Part shown: positions 17,070-25,227 of the stretch, piece by piece
How positions within the stretch are numbered: the first letter of the stretch is position 1
Layout: each line of letters opens with the position of its first letter
Assembly (NCBI RefSeq): GCF_001427665.1
Contig: NZ_LMHC01000023.1
Location: 344,023 to 408,022, forward strand
Length of the DNA stretch: 64,000 bases
Direction of reading: 5' to 3'
Origin: Caulobacter sp. Root655
Lineage (GTDB): Bacteria; Pseudomonadota; Alphaproteobacteria; Caulobacterales; Caulobacteraceae
Made by a program: the position numbers and the translations under genes
Notes under the pieces: model-generated
The model's input: the letters and a program-made list of their open reading frames with translations, nothing else
What the model was told of the DNA's origin: nothing
Databases searched by the model: none

Positions 17070-18056
17070 TTGAAACCCGAGGCGATTGATAAGCAGCTTC
17101 GGCTCCTTCCGCCAGAATCCGTGATCCAAGTCTTGTCGATATTCCGCCTCGCCCACCTCTCCGACCTCCACCTGCCGCCGCCGAAGGGCGCTTTTGGCTG
17201 GCGAGACCTGCTGTCCAAGCGGCTGCTGAGCCGCATCGCCTGGCGACGCAAGGGCGAGGAACACCGGCCCGAGGTGCTGGCGGCGCTGGTCGCCGACCTC
17301 AAGGGTCAGGCCCACGACCATATCGCCATTACCGGCGACCTGACCAACTTCGCGTCGAAGGTCGAACTCGAGGCCGCCCGCCGCTGGCTGGAGGCCCTGG
17401 GACCGGCTCGCGACATCACCGTCAGCCCCGGCAACCACGACGCCCTGATCGACCCCGGGCAGGCTCAACCGTTCGCGTCCTGGGCGCCCTGGCTGGGCGA
17501 CAGCGGCGAGGCGAACTTTCCGCAGGTGCGGGTCCGCGATGGTGTGGCGGTGTTCAACCTCTGCTCGGCCGTGCCGACCGCCCTGCACCTGGCCACCGGC
17601 CAGCTGGGCGCGGCGCAACTGGAGCGCCTCGACGCCCTGCTCGGCGATTCCACCTATCATGACCTGTTCCGCGTGGTGCTGCTGCACCACCCGCCGGTGC
17701 CGGGCGCGGTGTCCAAGCGCAAGTCGCTGGTCGACCAGGACGACCTGCGGGCCCTGCTGGCCCGGCACGGCGCGGACCTCGTCCTGCACGGCCACGCCCA
17801 CGAGGCGATGGTGGCGACGACCCCGGGTCCGGACGGAACGATGATCCCGGTGCTGGGCGTGCCTTCCGCCTCGGCGGCCGGCGGCCTTGGCCATCCCGCC
17901 GCGCGCTGGCACGGCGTCGAGATCGCCCGCCAGGCGGACGGGTCGCGCGAGGTCAAGGTCGTGGCGCGCGGGCTCGATCCGAAGACCAGCCAGGTGGCGG
18001 AGCTGGGCCGCTACGTCCTCACCCAGGCCGGCCGACTGGCGCCTCAACGCGGATAG
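17070..18056 (+). CDS. Calcineurin-like metallophosphoesterase
   Basis: Up to 328 residues. All five metal motifs are present: LSDLHLP, GDLTN, GNHDALI, LLHHPP and HGHAHEA, as in Icc/CpdA-type phosphodiesterases. No signal peptide is evident, so it is probably cytoplasmic. The ATG at 17070 is the most upstream start; a GTG at 17118 would start nearer the first motif. It lies between the head-group operon and the export/bcerS operon, so a lipid-phosphate or CDP-lipid substrate is conceivable, but the fold is also common in cAMP and UDP-lipid hydrolases. Its 3' end overlaps the convergent DUF2141 gene by 13 bases. Confidence 0.78.
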   Translation: MKPEAIDKQLRLLPPESVIQVLSIFRLAHLSDLHLPPPKGAFGWRDLLSKRLLSRIAWRRKGEEHRPEVLAALVADLKGQAHDHIAITGDLTNFASKVELEAARRWLEALGPARDITVSPGNHDALIDPGQAQPFASWAPWLGDSGEANFPQVRVRDGVAVFNLCSAVPTALHLATGQLGAAQLERLDALLGDSTYHDLFRVVLLHHPPVPGAVSKRKSLVDQDDLRALLARHGADLVLHGHAHEAMVATTPGPDGTMIPVLGVPSASAAGGLGHPAARWHGVEIARQADGSREVKVVARGLDPKTSQVAELGRYVLTQAGRLAPQRG

Positions 18057-18544
18057 CGCATGCGGATCCGCAGGGTGATGTTGTCGGAGCCGGTCCTGAA
18101 GCGCGCGGCCTCGAACGTCGGCACGCCGAACTTGGTCGGCGCGTCGTTGGAGAAGCCGTAGCCCTCGCCGGGCAGGCCGACGGCGTTGCGGTCGAAGTCG
18201 TGGTTGGCGTTGGTGTCGTGATAGACGGCCACCGCGTAGGCGTCGGGTCTGGGCAGGTAGAAACAGACCTGGGTCACCGGCGCCGTGGTCCGGACCCGCG
18301 CCCGCATCAGCTTGCCGCGCGGGGCCATGAAGCGGTGCGAGTCGGACGGATAGAGGGTGACGGCGACCTCGCCCTGGTTGGATCTCAGCTGTCCCACCTG
18401 GACGATGAGCTTCATGCCGGTCGGACGCCCCTCGCAGTCGCCGCCGCGCGAGGCGACGCCGTCGGATTCCGCCGCCGACGACGACCCGGCCATGGCCGCG
18501 AAACCGGCGACGGCCACGGCGAAGAGTGCGGATCGTACTTCCAT
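18044..18544 (-). CDS. DUF2141-family secreted protein
   Basis: A 166-residue protein with an N-terminal signal peptide (MEVRSALFAVAVAGFAAMAGSSSAA). The mature beta-rich domain of the DUF2141 family is seen in VGQLRSNQGEVAVTLYPS, PVTQVCFYLPRPDAYAVAVYHDTNANHDFD and LPGEGYGFSNDAP. The conserved HD-N-N-D pattern suggests a bound ion, but no activity is established for the family. The start at 18544 is chosen because it begins the signal peptide. Periplasmic location is inferred. It overlaps the end of the phosphoesterase gene on the opposite strand. Confidence 0.78.
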   Translation of the reverse strand: MEVRSALFAVAVAGFAAMAGSSSAAESDGVASRGGDCEGRPTGMKLIVQVGQLRSNQGEVAVTLYPSDSHRFMAPRGKLMRARVRTTAPVTQVCFYLPRPDAYAVAVYHDTNANHDFDRNAVGLPGEGYGFSNDAPTKFGVPTFEAARFRTGSDNITLRIRMRYPR

Positions 18545-18606
18545 CAAAAAGGGCGCATCCCTATTGTAAGACCGACGGCGGCTCACGCCCCGAGGCGAGG
18601 CCGACC

Positions 18607-19044
18607 ATGACCAATCCCACCGCGACGAGTTTCGGTTTTCCGCGCACCAGGGTCGCCGAAACCGCCAGTTGGCTCATTCTCGTACGTCCCAAGCAGCCGA
18701 CATTTGGGTCATTGGTCCTGATATGCAAGGAAGAGGCCGAGGCTTTCTCGAAACTGAGTCCCGCCGCGTTCGCCGACCTGAAGACGGCGACGGACGGTAT
18801 CGAGCGGATGCTGGGCGAGGTCGTGGCGTATGAGAAGATCAACTATCTGATGCTGATGATGGTCGACAAGGACGTGCACTTCCACGTGATCCCGCGCTAC
18901 GCGGGAACGCGCGAGCATGACGGCCAGGTGTTCCACGACGCCGGCTGGCCCGCCGTTCCGGCCCTGGGCTCCACCGTCGACCTGGACCTGGACGCCGCCG
19001 AGCGTCTGGCCCGGACCCTGGCTCAGGCCTGGTCGGCGGCGTGA
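18607..19044 (+). CDS. HIT-family protein, first gene of the Lpt-like/bcerS operon
   Basis: A 145-residue histidine-triad domain protein. The triad region reads DVHFHVIPRY at residues 89-98: the middle and third histidines (H91, H93) are present, but the first position is D89 instead of histidine. HIT proteins are nucleotide hydrolases or transferases, often cleaving nucleotidyl-phosphoryl bonds, which would suit a locus using CDP-lipids. The stop overlaps the GTG start of the LptF-like gene. The start ATG is at 18607. Confidence 0.82.
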   Translation: MTNPTATSFGFPRTRVAETASWLILVRPKQPTFGSLVLICKEEAEAFSKLSPAAFADLKTATDGIERMLGEVVAYEKINYLMLMMVDKDVHFHVIPRYAGTREHDGQVFHDAGWPAVPALGSTVDLDLDAAERLARTLAQAWSAA

Positions 19045-20273
19045 GCAAGCACCCGATCCCCGTTCCGCACGGCACGTCGCGCCTGCGCCTGATCGACCGC
19101 TACCTTCTGCGCCTGCTGTTCTGGCCGATCATCGGTTGCCTGGGCGTGACGGTGATCGCCCTGCTGCTGGAACGCGTGCTGCGGCTGCTGGACGTGCTGT
19201 CGCAAAGCAGCGCCCGCTTCGGCTACGTCACCTCGCTGGCCGCCAACCTGGTGCCGCACTATCTGGGCCTGGCCCTGCCCGTGGCGTTCTTCGTGGCCCT
19301 GTTCATCGTCATCACCAAGCTGAGCGACGGCTCCGAGATCGACGCCCTGCTGGCCAGCGGCCAGTCCCTGACCCGCATCGCCGCGCCGTTCATCTGTGTC
19401 GGCCTGTTCCTGACGGTCTTCAGCCTGATCGTCTTCGGCTACATGCAGCCCTACAGCCGCTACGCCTATCGCGCGGTGATGCACGAGGCCGTCAACGCCG
19501 GCTGGAACGGCAAGCTTTCGGGCGGAGCCTTCATCGACGAGCCCAAGCTGCTGATGACCGCCGACGACGCCGACCCCGCGGGCCAGCGCCTGACGCGGGT
19601 GTTCATCCGCCGCCTCGACGCCAACGGTCGCGAGGAGGTGATCACCGCCGCCACCGCCGACTTGGCGGCCGACCCGGGGGTCAAGACCGTCACCATGCTG
19701 CTGCGCAAGGGCCAGCGGATCGGCCTGGACGCACGCGGCCAGTACCGCACCCTGGTCTTCGACCAGTTCACCACCCAGGTGCCGTTGGCCGGCGCGGCCG
19801 CCCTGCTGCGGACCCGTGGCGGCGACGAGCGCGAGCTGACCCTGGGCGAACTGGCCCGACAGGCCGAACTGCCCAAGCCGGTCGTGCCGCGCGCCACCCT
19901 GCTGGCCGAACTCTACGGCCGGCTGGCGCGGGCCTTCTTCCTGCCCTTCCTGCCGCTGCTGGCCTTCCCGCTGGGCCTGGCCGCCAAGCGCGGCAACCGC
20001 ACGCCCGGCCTGATCATCGCCGGCGTGCTGCTGCTGGCCTTCCAGCACAGCCTGCAGCTAGGCCAGAGCCTGGCGGAGTCCGGCAAGGCCATGCCCCTGG
20101 CGGCGATCGGCGCGCCGTTCCTGATCTTCACCAGCTTCAGCGTCTGGATGTTCATCGGCAGCCGCAAGCGGCCCGGCCAGACGCCGGTCACCGAACTGAT
20201 CCGCCGCATGGGCATCGGCATCGTCCGCTTCCGCCGCATGTTCCGGTCCAAGTTCGAACGGGCGAACGCATGA
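19041..20273 (+). CDS. LptF/YjgP-family permease paralogue
   Basis: A 410-residue inner-membrane permease with the LptF/G layout: N-terminal cytoplasmic segment, helices near residues 22-45 and 60-85 (LPVAFFVALFIVITKLSDGSEIDALLA with the family SE/D-x-LL coupling region), a helix ending at YMQPYSRYAYR, a large periplasmic beta-jellyroll (about 130-270), then three C-terminal helices with FLPLLAFPLGLAAKRGNR. LptF and LptG with LptB extract lipid from the inner membrane. Canonical lptF/lptG lie beside lptD; here the pair is coupled to HIT and bcerS. The start is GTG at 19041 inside the HIT stop. Transport of sphingolipid is inference. Confidence 0.82.
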   Translation: MSKHPIPVPHGTSRLRLIDRYLLRLLFWPIIGCLGVTVIALLLERVLRLLDVLSQSSARFGYVTSLAANLVPHYLGLALPVAFFVALFIVITKLSDGSEIDALLASGQSLTRIAAPFICVGLFLTVFSLIVFGYMQPYSRYAYRAVMHEAVNAGWNGKLSGGAFIDEPKLLMTADDADPAGQRLTRVFIRRLDANGREEVITAATADLAADPGVKTVTMLLRKGQRIGLDARGQYRTLVFDQFTTQVPLAGAAALLRTRGGDERELTLGELARQAELPKPVVPRATLLAELYGRLARAFFLPFLPLLAFPLGLAAKRGNRTPGLIIAGVLLLAFQHSLQLGQSLAESGKAMPLAAIGAPFLIFTSFSVWMFIGSRKRPGQTPVTELIRRMGIGIVRFRRMFRSKFERANA

Positions 20274-21334
20274 AGATCCAGCTCTACGTCCTGCGCACGG
20301 TCGCCACCCGCGTGCTCGGCGCCGCCGTGGTGCTGTTCTCGATCCTGCAGATCCTCGACCTGCTGGAAGTGACCACGGAAATCCTCGACCGCGGCCTGGG
20401 CACGGCGGGGGTGCTGTACTACGCCGCCCTGCGCTCGCCGCGCCTGGTCGAGCAGGTGGCGCCGATCGCCACCCTGGCCGGCGGCCTGTTCGCCTTCTCG
20501 CAGCTGGCCCGCGAGAGCGCGATCATCGCCATGCGCGCCACCGGCATCTCGGCCTATCGCATCGTCGGCATGGCCATGCCCGTGGCCTTCCTGGTCATGG
20601 CCCTGGACTTCAGCTGCTCCCAGATCATCGCCCCACGCACCGACCCGGTCCTGAGCGCCTGGTGGCAGGCCACCACCCCGGTCGCCGACCGCAAGGTTCC
20701 GGGACCGCGCAGCTTCCGGGCCGGCGACGACCTGGTGATCGCCGACGGCGCCTCGTCCGACGGCCGCCAGCTGAACGTCGTGAGGGTCTATCGCCGCGAC
20801 AAGGCCGGTCGCCTGGTCGAGCGCATCGAGGCGCCGACCGCCACCTACGGCCACGGCGGCGGCTGGACCCTGAACAAGCCGGTGATCGTCCGGTTCAACG
20901 GCGAGCAGGTCAATGTCGTGCCCGCCGCCCAGATGACCTGGCCCTCGCCGCTGCATCGCCAGGACGTCCAGGCCCTGTTCGCCGACAGCCCGGTGCCGAG
21001 CGCCGCCACGGCCCGCCGGGTCCTGCTGAACGGCGGCGGCGACCGTCCGGCGGCCTATTACGAGACCCAGTTCCTGGCCGCCTTCGCCGGACCGTTCGCG
21101 GCCCTGGTCATGCTGCTGCTCAGCGCCCCCGTGGCCCTGGCCAATTTCCGCAGCGGCCAGGGCGCGGTGCTGCTGACCGGCGGCCTGGCGGCGGGCCTGA
21201 TCTTCCTGGTCGCCAACGGCATGCTGACCGCCCTAGGCGAAGGGGGCGCGCTATCGCCGCTCCTGGCCGTCTGGGGCGGCCCCGTGATCTTCGCCGCCCT
21301 CGCGGTCTACGCCTTAGTCGTCTTGGAGGGCTGA
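20270..21334 (+). CDS. LptG/YjgQ-family permease paralogue
   Basis: A 354-residue partner of the LptF-like protein: VLRTVATRVLGAAVVLFSILQILDLLE as first helix, APIATLAGGLFAFSQLARESAIIAMRATGIS as the coupling region, a periplasmic jellyroll (about 120-250), and three C-terminal helices ending VIFAALAVYALVVLEG. It starts with an ATG overlapping the previous stop (ATGA) and its own stop abuts the bcerS ATG with no gap. The arrangement argues that the permease and ceramide synthase are made together. If the genome proves to hold no other lptFG pair, these would be the canonical LPS permeases instead. Confidence 0.82.
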   Translation: MKIQLYVLRTVATRVLGAAVVLFSILQILDLLEVTTEILDRGLGTAGVLYYAALRSPRLVEQVAPIATLAGGLFAFSQLARESAIIAMRATGISAYRIVGMAMPVAFLVMALDFSCSQIIAPRTDPVLSAWWQATTPVADRKVPGPRSFRAGDDLVIADGASSDGRQLNVVRVYRRDKAGRLVERIEAPTATYGHGGGWTLNKPVIVRFNGEQVNVVPAAQMTWPSPLHRQDVQALFADSPVPSAATARRVLLNGGGDRPAAYYETQFLAAFAGPFAALVMLLLSAPVALANFRSGQGAVLLTGGLAAGLIFLVANGMLTALGEGGALSPLLAVWGGPVIFAALAVYALVVLEG

Positions 21335-22486
21335 ATGCCGTTCGACACCGTCGATTCCGACCTTACGGTCATTCCCGTCCGCACCAGGGCGGAGCTGAAG
21401 CGCTTCATCAACCTGGCCAATCGCCTCAACGCCAAGGACCCCAACTGGGTCGTGCCGTTGATGATGGAGCGGATGGCCGCCCTGACGCCGAAGACCAACC
21501 CGTTCTTCGAGCATGCCGAGGTCCAGATGTGGCTGGCCCAGCGGGCCGGCCGCGACGTGGGCCGGATCAGCGCCCAGATCGACGCCCTGGCGGTCCAGGA
21601 GCCCGGCCAGAAGACCGGCAATTTCGGGATGATCGCCGCCGAGGACGACCCGGCGGTGTTCAAGATCCTGTTCCGCACCGCCGAGGACTGGCTGCGGGCC
21701 CGCGGCTGCACCAACGCCCTGGGCCCGTTCAACCTGTCGATCAACGAGGAGGTCGGCCTGCTGGTCGACGGCTTCGACACCCCGCCGATGGTGATGATGG
21801 GCCACGATCCGGCCTATGCCGCCGCGCGGGTCGAGGAGCAGGGCTACGCCAAGGCCAAGGACGTTTACGCCTATGTCTGCGATCCCACCGCCGCCCTGCC
21901 GGCCGTGGTGGTGCGCCGGGTCAAGCGCGGCCTGCCCGAGGGCGTGACCCTGCGCCAGCTCGACATGAGCCGCTATGACGAGGAGGTTCGGTCGCTGACC
22001 GAGATCCTCAACGACGCCTGGGCCGGCAACTGGGGCTTCGTGCCCACCACCGAGGCCGAGACCGCTCAGCTGGGCAAGGCCCTGAAGGACGTGCTCGACA
22101 AGCGCCTGATCCTGTTCGCCGAGATCGACGGCGAGCCCGCCGGCTTCATTGTGCTGCTGCCCAACGTCAACGAGGCCATCGAAGGCCTGAACGGCAAGCT
22201 GCTGCCGTTCGGCTGGGCCAGGCTGCTGTGGCGGCTGAAGGTCAAGCGCGTGAAGTCGATCCGCATCCCGCTGATGGGCCTCAAGCGCAAGTTCGCCGAC
22301 AGCCTGCGCGGCCAGGTCGTGCCCTTCCACCTGATGAACGCCGGCCGCGACGCCGGCCTGGCCCTGGGCTACGACAAGTTCGAATTCTCGTGGGTGCTGG
22401 AAGGCAACCTGCCGATGCGGCGGATCTCCGAGGCCATGGGCGCAGAGATCTACAAGACCTACCGCATCTACGAGAAGGCGCTTTGA
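21335..22486 (+). CDS. bcerS: Bacterial ceramide synthase (GNAT-like N-acyltransferase)
   Basis: A 383-residue protein whose length and sequence fit the Caulobacter bacterial ceramide synthase, which N-acylates sphinganine. Two GNAT-like halves can be seen: residues about 60-150 (GRISAQIDALAV...GNFGMIAAEDDP...LGPFNLSINEEVGLLVDGF) and 230-330 (FAEIDGEPAGFIVLLPNVNEA). It is unrelated to eukaryotic ceramide synthases. No signal peptide is evident by eye, although published localisation work places part of the pathway at the membrane. SD TTGGAGGG precedes the ATG, which directly follows the LptG-like stop. The next gene starts inside its stop. Confidence 0.8.
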   Translation: MPFDTVDSDLTVIPVRTRAELKRFINLANRLNAKDPNWVVPLMMERMAALTPKTNPFFEHAEVQMWLAQRAGRDVGRISAQIDALAVQEPGQKTGNFGMIAAEDDPAVFKILFRTAEDWLRARGCTNALGPFNLSINEEVGLLVDGFDTPPMVMMGHDPAYAAARVEEQGYAKAKDVYAYVCDPTAALPAVVVRRVKRGLPEGVTLRQLDMSRYDEEVRSLTEILNDAWAGNWGFVPTTEAETAQLGKALKDVLDKRLILFAEIDGEPAGFIVLLPNVNEAIEGLNGKLLPFGWARLLWRLKVKRVKSIRIPLMGLKRKFADSLRGQVVPFHLMNAGRDAGLALGYDKFEFSWVLEGNLPMRRISEAMGAEIYKTYRIYEKAL

Positions 22487-23253
22487 GCTTCCAGGCTCTG
22501 GTCCTGGCCGGCTCGCGCGGCGGGATTGACCCCGTCGCCGACTATGCCGGCGTCAGCCACAAGGGCCTGATCGTCCTGGGCGGCCAGACCCTGCTGACCC
22601 GGGTGCTGACGGCGCTGGACCAGGCCGGGGCGCGGCGGATCGGGGTCTCGACCTCGGACGCGGCGCTCGAAGCGGCCCTGGTGGCGATGCTGGCGGCCCC
22701 GTCCCTGGCCGCCGACATCCAGGTGCTGGCTTCGGCCGAAGGTCCCAGCCTAAGCGTCCGCCAGGGCGCGGCGGCCATGGGCACGCCCCTGCTGGTCACC
22801 ACGGTCGACCACGCCCTGCTGCGGCCCGAATGGCTGACCGAGTTCATGGCCGACGCGCCGCAAGACGCCGACATCGCCATCCTGCTGGCCCCCGAGGCCC
22901 TGGTGCGGGCCGCCGCGCCGGAGACCAGGCGCACCTATCTGGCGTTTCGCGACGGCCGCTATTCGGGCTGCAACCTGTTCCTGCTCAAGACCGACCGGGC
23001 CCTGCAGGCCATCGACCTGTGGCGCAAGGTCGAGCAGCACCGCAAGCAGCCCTGGAAGATCGCCGCCATGCTCGGCCCGGTGATGCTGGGCCGCTACCTG
23101 CTGGGCCGCATGACCCTGGACGAGACCGTCAGCCGCATCGGCGCCCTGGCCGGAGTCAAGGCCGTGGCGGTGCGCGCCCGGCACGGGCTGGCGGCGGTGG
23201 ACGTCGACAAGCCCAGCGACCTGGACCTGGTGCGCAGCCTGGTCGAGGGCTGA
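22483..23253 (+). CDS. MobA-like NTP transferase, last gene of the bcerS operon
   Basis: A 256-residue nucleotidyltransferase-like protein. The N-terminal motif LVLAGSRGG.D is a variant of the LAGGxGxRxG nucleotide-binding loop of MobA/GT-A pyrophosphorylases, and VTTVDHALL gives the metal-binding aspartate. The start is a TTG at 22483 overlapping the bcerS stop (TTGA). The substrate is unknown. A CTP- or GTP-dependent activation of a small head-group molecule for the anionic ceramide would fit the neighbourhood, but this is inference. Confidence 0.72.
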   Translation: MSFQALVLAGSRGGIDPVADYAGVSHKGLIVLGGQTLLTRVLTALDQAGARRIGVSTSDAALEAALVAMLAAPSLAADIQVLASAEGPSLSVRQGAAAMGTPLLVTTVDHALLRPEWLTEFMADAPQDADIAILLAPEALVRAAAPETRRTYLAFRDGRYSGCNLFLLKTDRALQAIDLWRKVEQHRKQPWKIAAMLGPVMLGRYLLGRMTLDETVSRIGALAGVKAVAVRARHGLAAVDVDKPSDLDLVRSLVEG

Positions 23254-23409
23254 GGAACGCGCTTGTTGGCCGTCGCGCCAAGCTCTCGCACCCTCTCGAC
23301 GATTTTCTCCAAGCCGCGTGTCGATCCGCCAGGGGCTGGTTCGTCGTCCTCAATAGCGAGACAGTGCAGCGGACGATAACGTTCGCGGCTCGCTCCAGGA
23401 GGATGCCCC
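23254..23409. other. Intergenic region
   Basis: About 155 bases between the sphingolipid operon and the YCII/ECF pair. No strong hairpin or ORF is seen. It should hold the promoter of the YCII-sigma pair; CTCCAGGAGG lies before the ATG at 23410 as its ribosome-binding site. Confidence 0.4.
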
Positions 23410-23769
23410 ATGCGCTTCATGTCGTTCGTAAAGTCCGCTCAGCCCGCGGCCCCGACCCCGGAACTGATGGAGGCGATGCACAAGCTCGCCAACCGCGAGA
23501 TCCAGGCCGGCCGCATGATCGATTCCGGTGGCCTGGAGCCGCTGGCCAACGGCGCTCGCGTCAGCATCATCGACGGCAAGATCAGCGTGCTCGACGGGCC
23601 GTTCGTGGAGGCCAAGGAGGTCATCGGCGGCTACGCGATCTTCGAATTCCACAGCAAGGAAGAGGCGGTCGCCTCGGCGGTCGAGTTCATGCAGCTCCAC
23701 GTCGAGCACATGCCTGGCTGGGAGGGGACCTGCGAGGTTCGGGCGTTCGCCGGGTTCGCCGGCCAGTGA
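23410..23769 (+). CDS. YCII-related (DGPF) protein partnered with ECF sigma factor
   Basis: A 119-residue YCII/DGPF-family protein: MRFMSFVKS, MIDSGGLEPLANGARV, the family signature VLDGPFVEAKEVIGGYAIFEF and a final VEHMPGWEGTCEVRAF. Genes of this family are commonly paired with ECF42-type sigma factors, as here, where the sigma gene begins 7 bases downstream. The biochemical role is not established. A strong AGGAGG site precedes the start. Confidence 0.88.
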   Translation: MRFMSFVKSAQPAAPTPELMEAMHKLANREIQAGRMIDSGGLEPLANGARVSIIDGKISVLDGPFVEAKEVIGGYAIFEFHSKEEAVASAVEFMQLHVEHMPGWEGTCEVRAFAGFAGQ

Positions 23770-23776
23770 GGCGGCC

Positions 23777-25039
23777 GTGACGGCCGCCGACGCCCGTCGC
23801 GCGATCCTCGCCGTCTGGCGGGTGGAACAGCCCCGGCTGATCACCAGCCTGGCGAGGATGCTGCGCGACGTGCCGCTGGCCGAGGAGCTGACTCAGGACG
23901 CCCTGCTGGCCGCCCTCGAGCGGTGGCCGGCGACAGGCGTCCCCGAAAGGCCCGGGGCCTGGCTGATGGCGACCGCCAAGCGCCGGGCCCTGGATCAGCT
24001 GCGGCGCGGCAAGATGCTGGATCGCAAGCACCAGATGGTCGCCCGAGACCTGGAGGCCGAGGAACAGGCCATGCCCGATCTGGACTCCGCCTTGGACGAC
24101 GACATCGGCGACGAGCTGCTGCGCCTGATCTTCACCGCCTGTCATCCGCTGCTGTCGCGCGAGGCCCGCGCGGCCCTGGCGCTGCGGATGATCTGCGGCC
24201 TGACCACCGAGGAGATCGCCCGGGCGTTCCTGGTCCCCGACACCACGATCGCCCAGCGCATCGTGCGCGCCAAACGGACCCTTTCGGACTCGGGGCTGGC
24301 CTATGAGACCCCACGCGGCGAGGAACTGGCGCGGCGGCTCTCGACGGTGCTGGAGGTCGTCTACCTGATCTTCAACGAGGGCTACACGGCGGCGCGCGGC
24401 GAGGACTGGCTGCGTCCCCAGCTCTGTAACGAAGCGCTGCGCATGGGCCGTGTGCTGACCGCCATCGCGCCGCGCGAGCCCGAGGCCCACGGCCTGCTGG
24501 CCCTGATGGAGCTGAACGCCTCGCGCGCGGCGGCACGCACCGACCCGATGGGCGAGCCGATCCTGATGCTCGACCAGAACCGTGCCCTCTGGGACCAGCT
24601 GCAGATCCGCCGGGGCTTGCGGGCGCTGGAGCGGGCGCGCGGCCTGGGCGGCGCGGACGGCGTCTACGCCCTGCAAGCGGCCCTCGTCGCCTGTCACGCC
24701 CAGGCGGGGACGGCGGCGGACACCGACTGGTCGCGCATCGCCGAGCTCTATGCGCGACTGGCCGCCGTCGCCCCCTCGCCGGTCATCGAACTCAACCGCG
24801 CGGTCGCCGTCGGCATGGCCCAGGGCCCGGAGGCGGGGCTGGCGATCGTCGACCGCCTCGCGGGCGAGCCGGCGCTCAAGGGCTACCACCTGCTGCCCAG
24901 CGTTCGAGGCAACCTGCTTCACAAGCTGGGCCGTTTCGAGGAGGCGCGCGCCGCGTTCGAAGCCGCCGCGGCGCTGGCCGGCAACCGGCGCGAACAGGAT
25001 CTGCTGAAGCGGCGGGCGGCGGAGGCCGCCCTGCCCTGA
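23777..25039 (+). CDS. RNA polymerase ECF-family sigma factor, ECF42 type with C-terminal TPR-like domain
   Basis: A 420-residue protein from a GTG at 23777. Sigma region 2 (LAEELTQDALLAALERWP, ALDQLRRGKMLDRK) and region 4 (ALALRMICGLTTEEIARAFLVPDTTIAQRIVRAKRTL) occupy the first ~180 residues. The remainder (DUF6596 then helical TPR-like repeats ending LGRFEEARAAFEAAAAL) is the C-terminal extension that defines ECF42 sigma factors and is thought to replace an anti-sigma factor. No anti-sigma gene is adjacent. It is followed by a strong terminator. Confidence 0.88.
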   Translation: MTAADARRAILAVWRVEQPRLITSLARMLRDVPLAEELTQDALLAALERWPATGVPERPGAWLMATAKRRALDQLRRGKMLDRKHQMVARDLEAEEQAMPDLDSALDDDIGDELLRLIFTACHPLLSREARAALALRMICGLTTEEIARAFLVPDTTIAQRIVRAKRTLSDSGLAYETPRGEELARRLSTVLEVVYLIFNEGYTAARGEDWLRPQLCNEALRMGRVLTAIAPREPEAHGLLALMELNASRAAARTDPMGEPILMLDQNRALWDQLQIRRGLRALERARGLGGADGVYALQAALVACHAQAGTAADTDWSRIAELYARLAAVAPSPVIELNRAVAVGMAQGPEAGLAIVDRLAGEPALKGYHLLPSVRGNLLHKLGRFEEARAAFEAAAALAGNRREQDLLKRRAAEAALP

Positions 25040-25046
25040 ACGAAAA

Positions 25047-25074
25047 ACCCCGCTCCCGAGTGTGGGAGCGGGGT
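25047..25074 (+). terminator. Rho-independent terminator of the ECF42 gene
   Basis: An 11-bp perfect stem, ACCCCGCTCCC / GGGAGCGGGGT, with a 6-base loop, beginning 7 bases after the stop. An A-run precedes it, so it could also act for leftward transcription. Confidence 0.8.
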
Positions 25075-25107
25075 CATTCCGCCTTGGAAACAAACCCACC
25101 TCTCCGC

Positions 25108-25187
25108 TTTCCCGGCGAAGGCCGGGATCCAGATTCACCATGAGCAACTCGTGGGTTTCACCTGGGCCCCGGCCTTCGCCGGGGAAA
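25108..25187. repeat. Intergenic inverted repeat, CCGGCGAAGGCCGGG family
   Basis: The arms TTTCCCGGCGAAGGCC (25108-) and GGCCTTCGCCGGGGAAA (to 25187) pair around a 30-base centre, with CCAG/CTGG extensions. Relatives lie at 57132-57163 and 61724-61850. Confidence 0.8.
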
Positions 25188-25227
25188 CGGGGGATGGAAC
25201 AGCGATCTAAGCGCTGAGGGATCAGCC

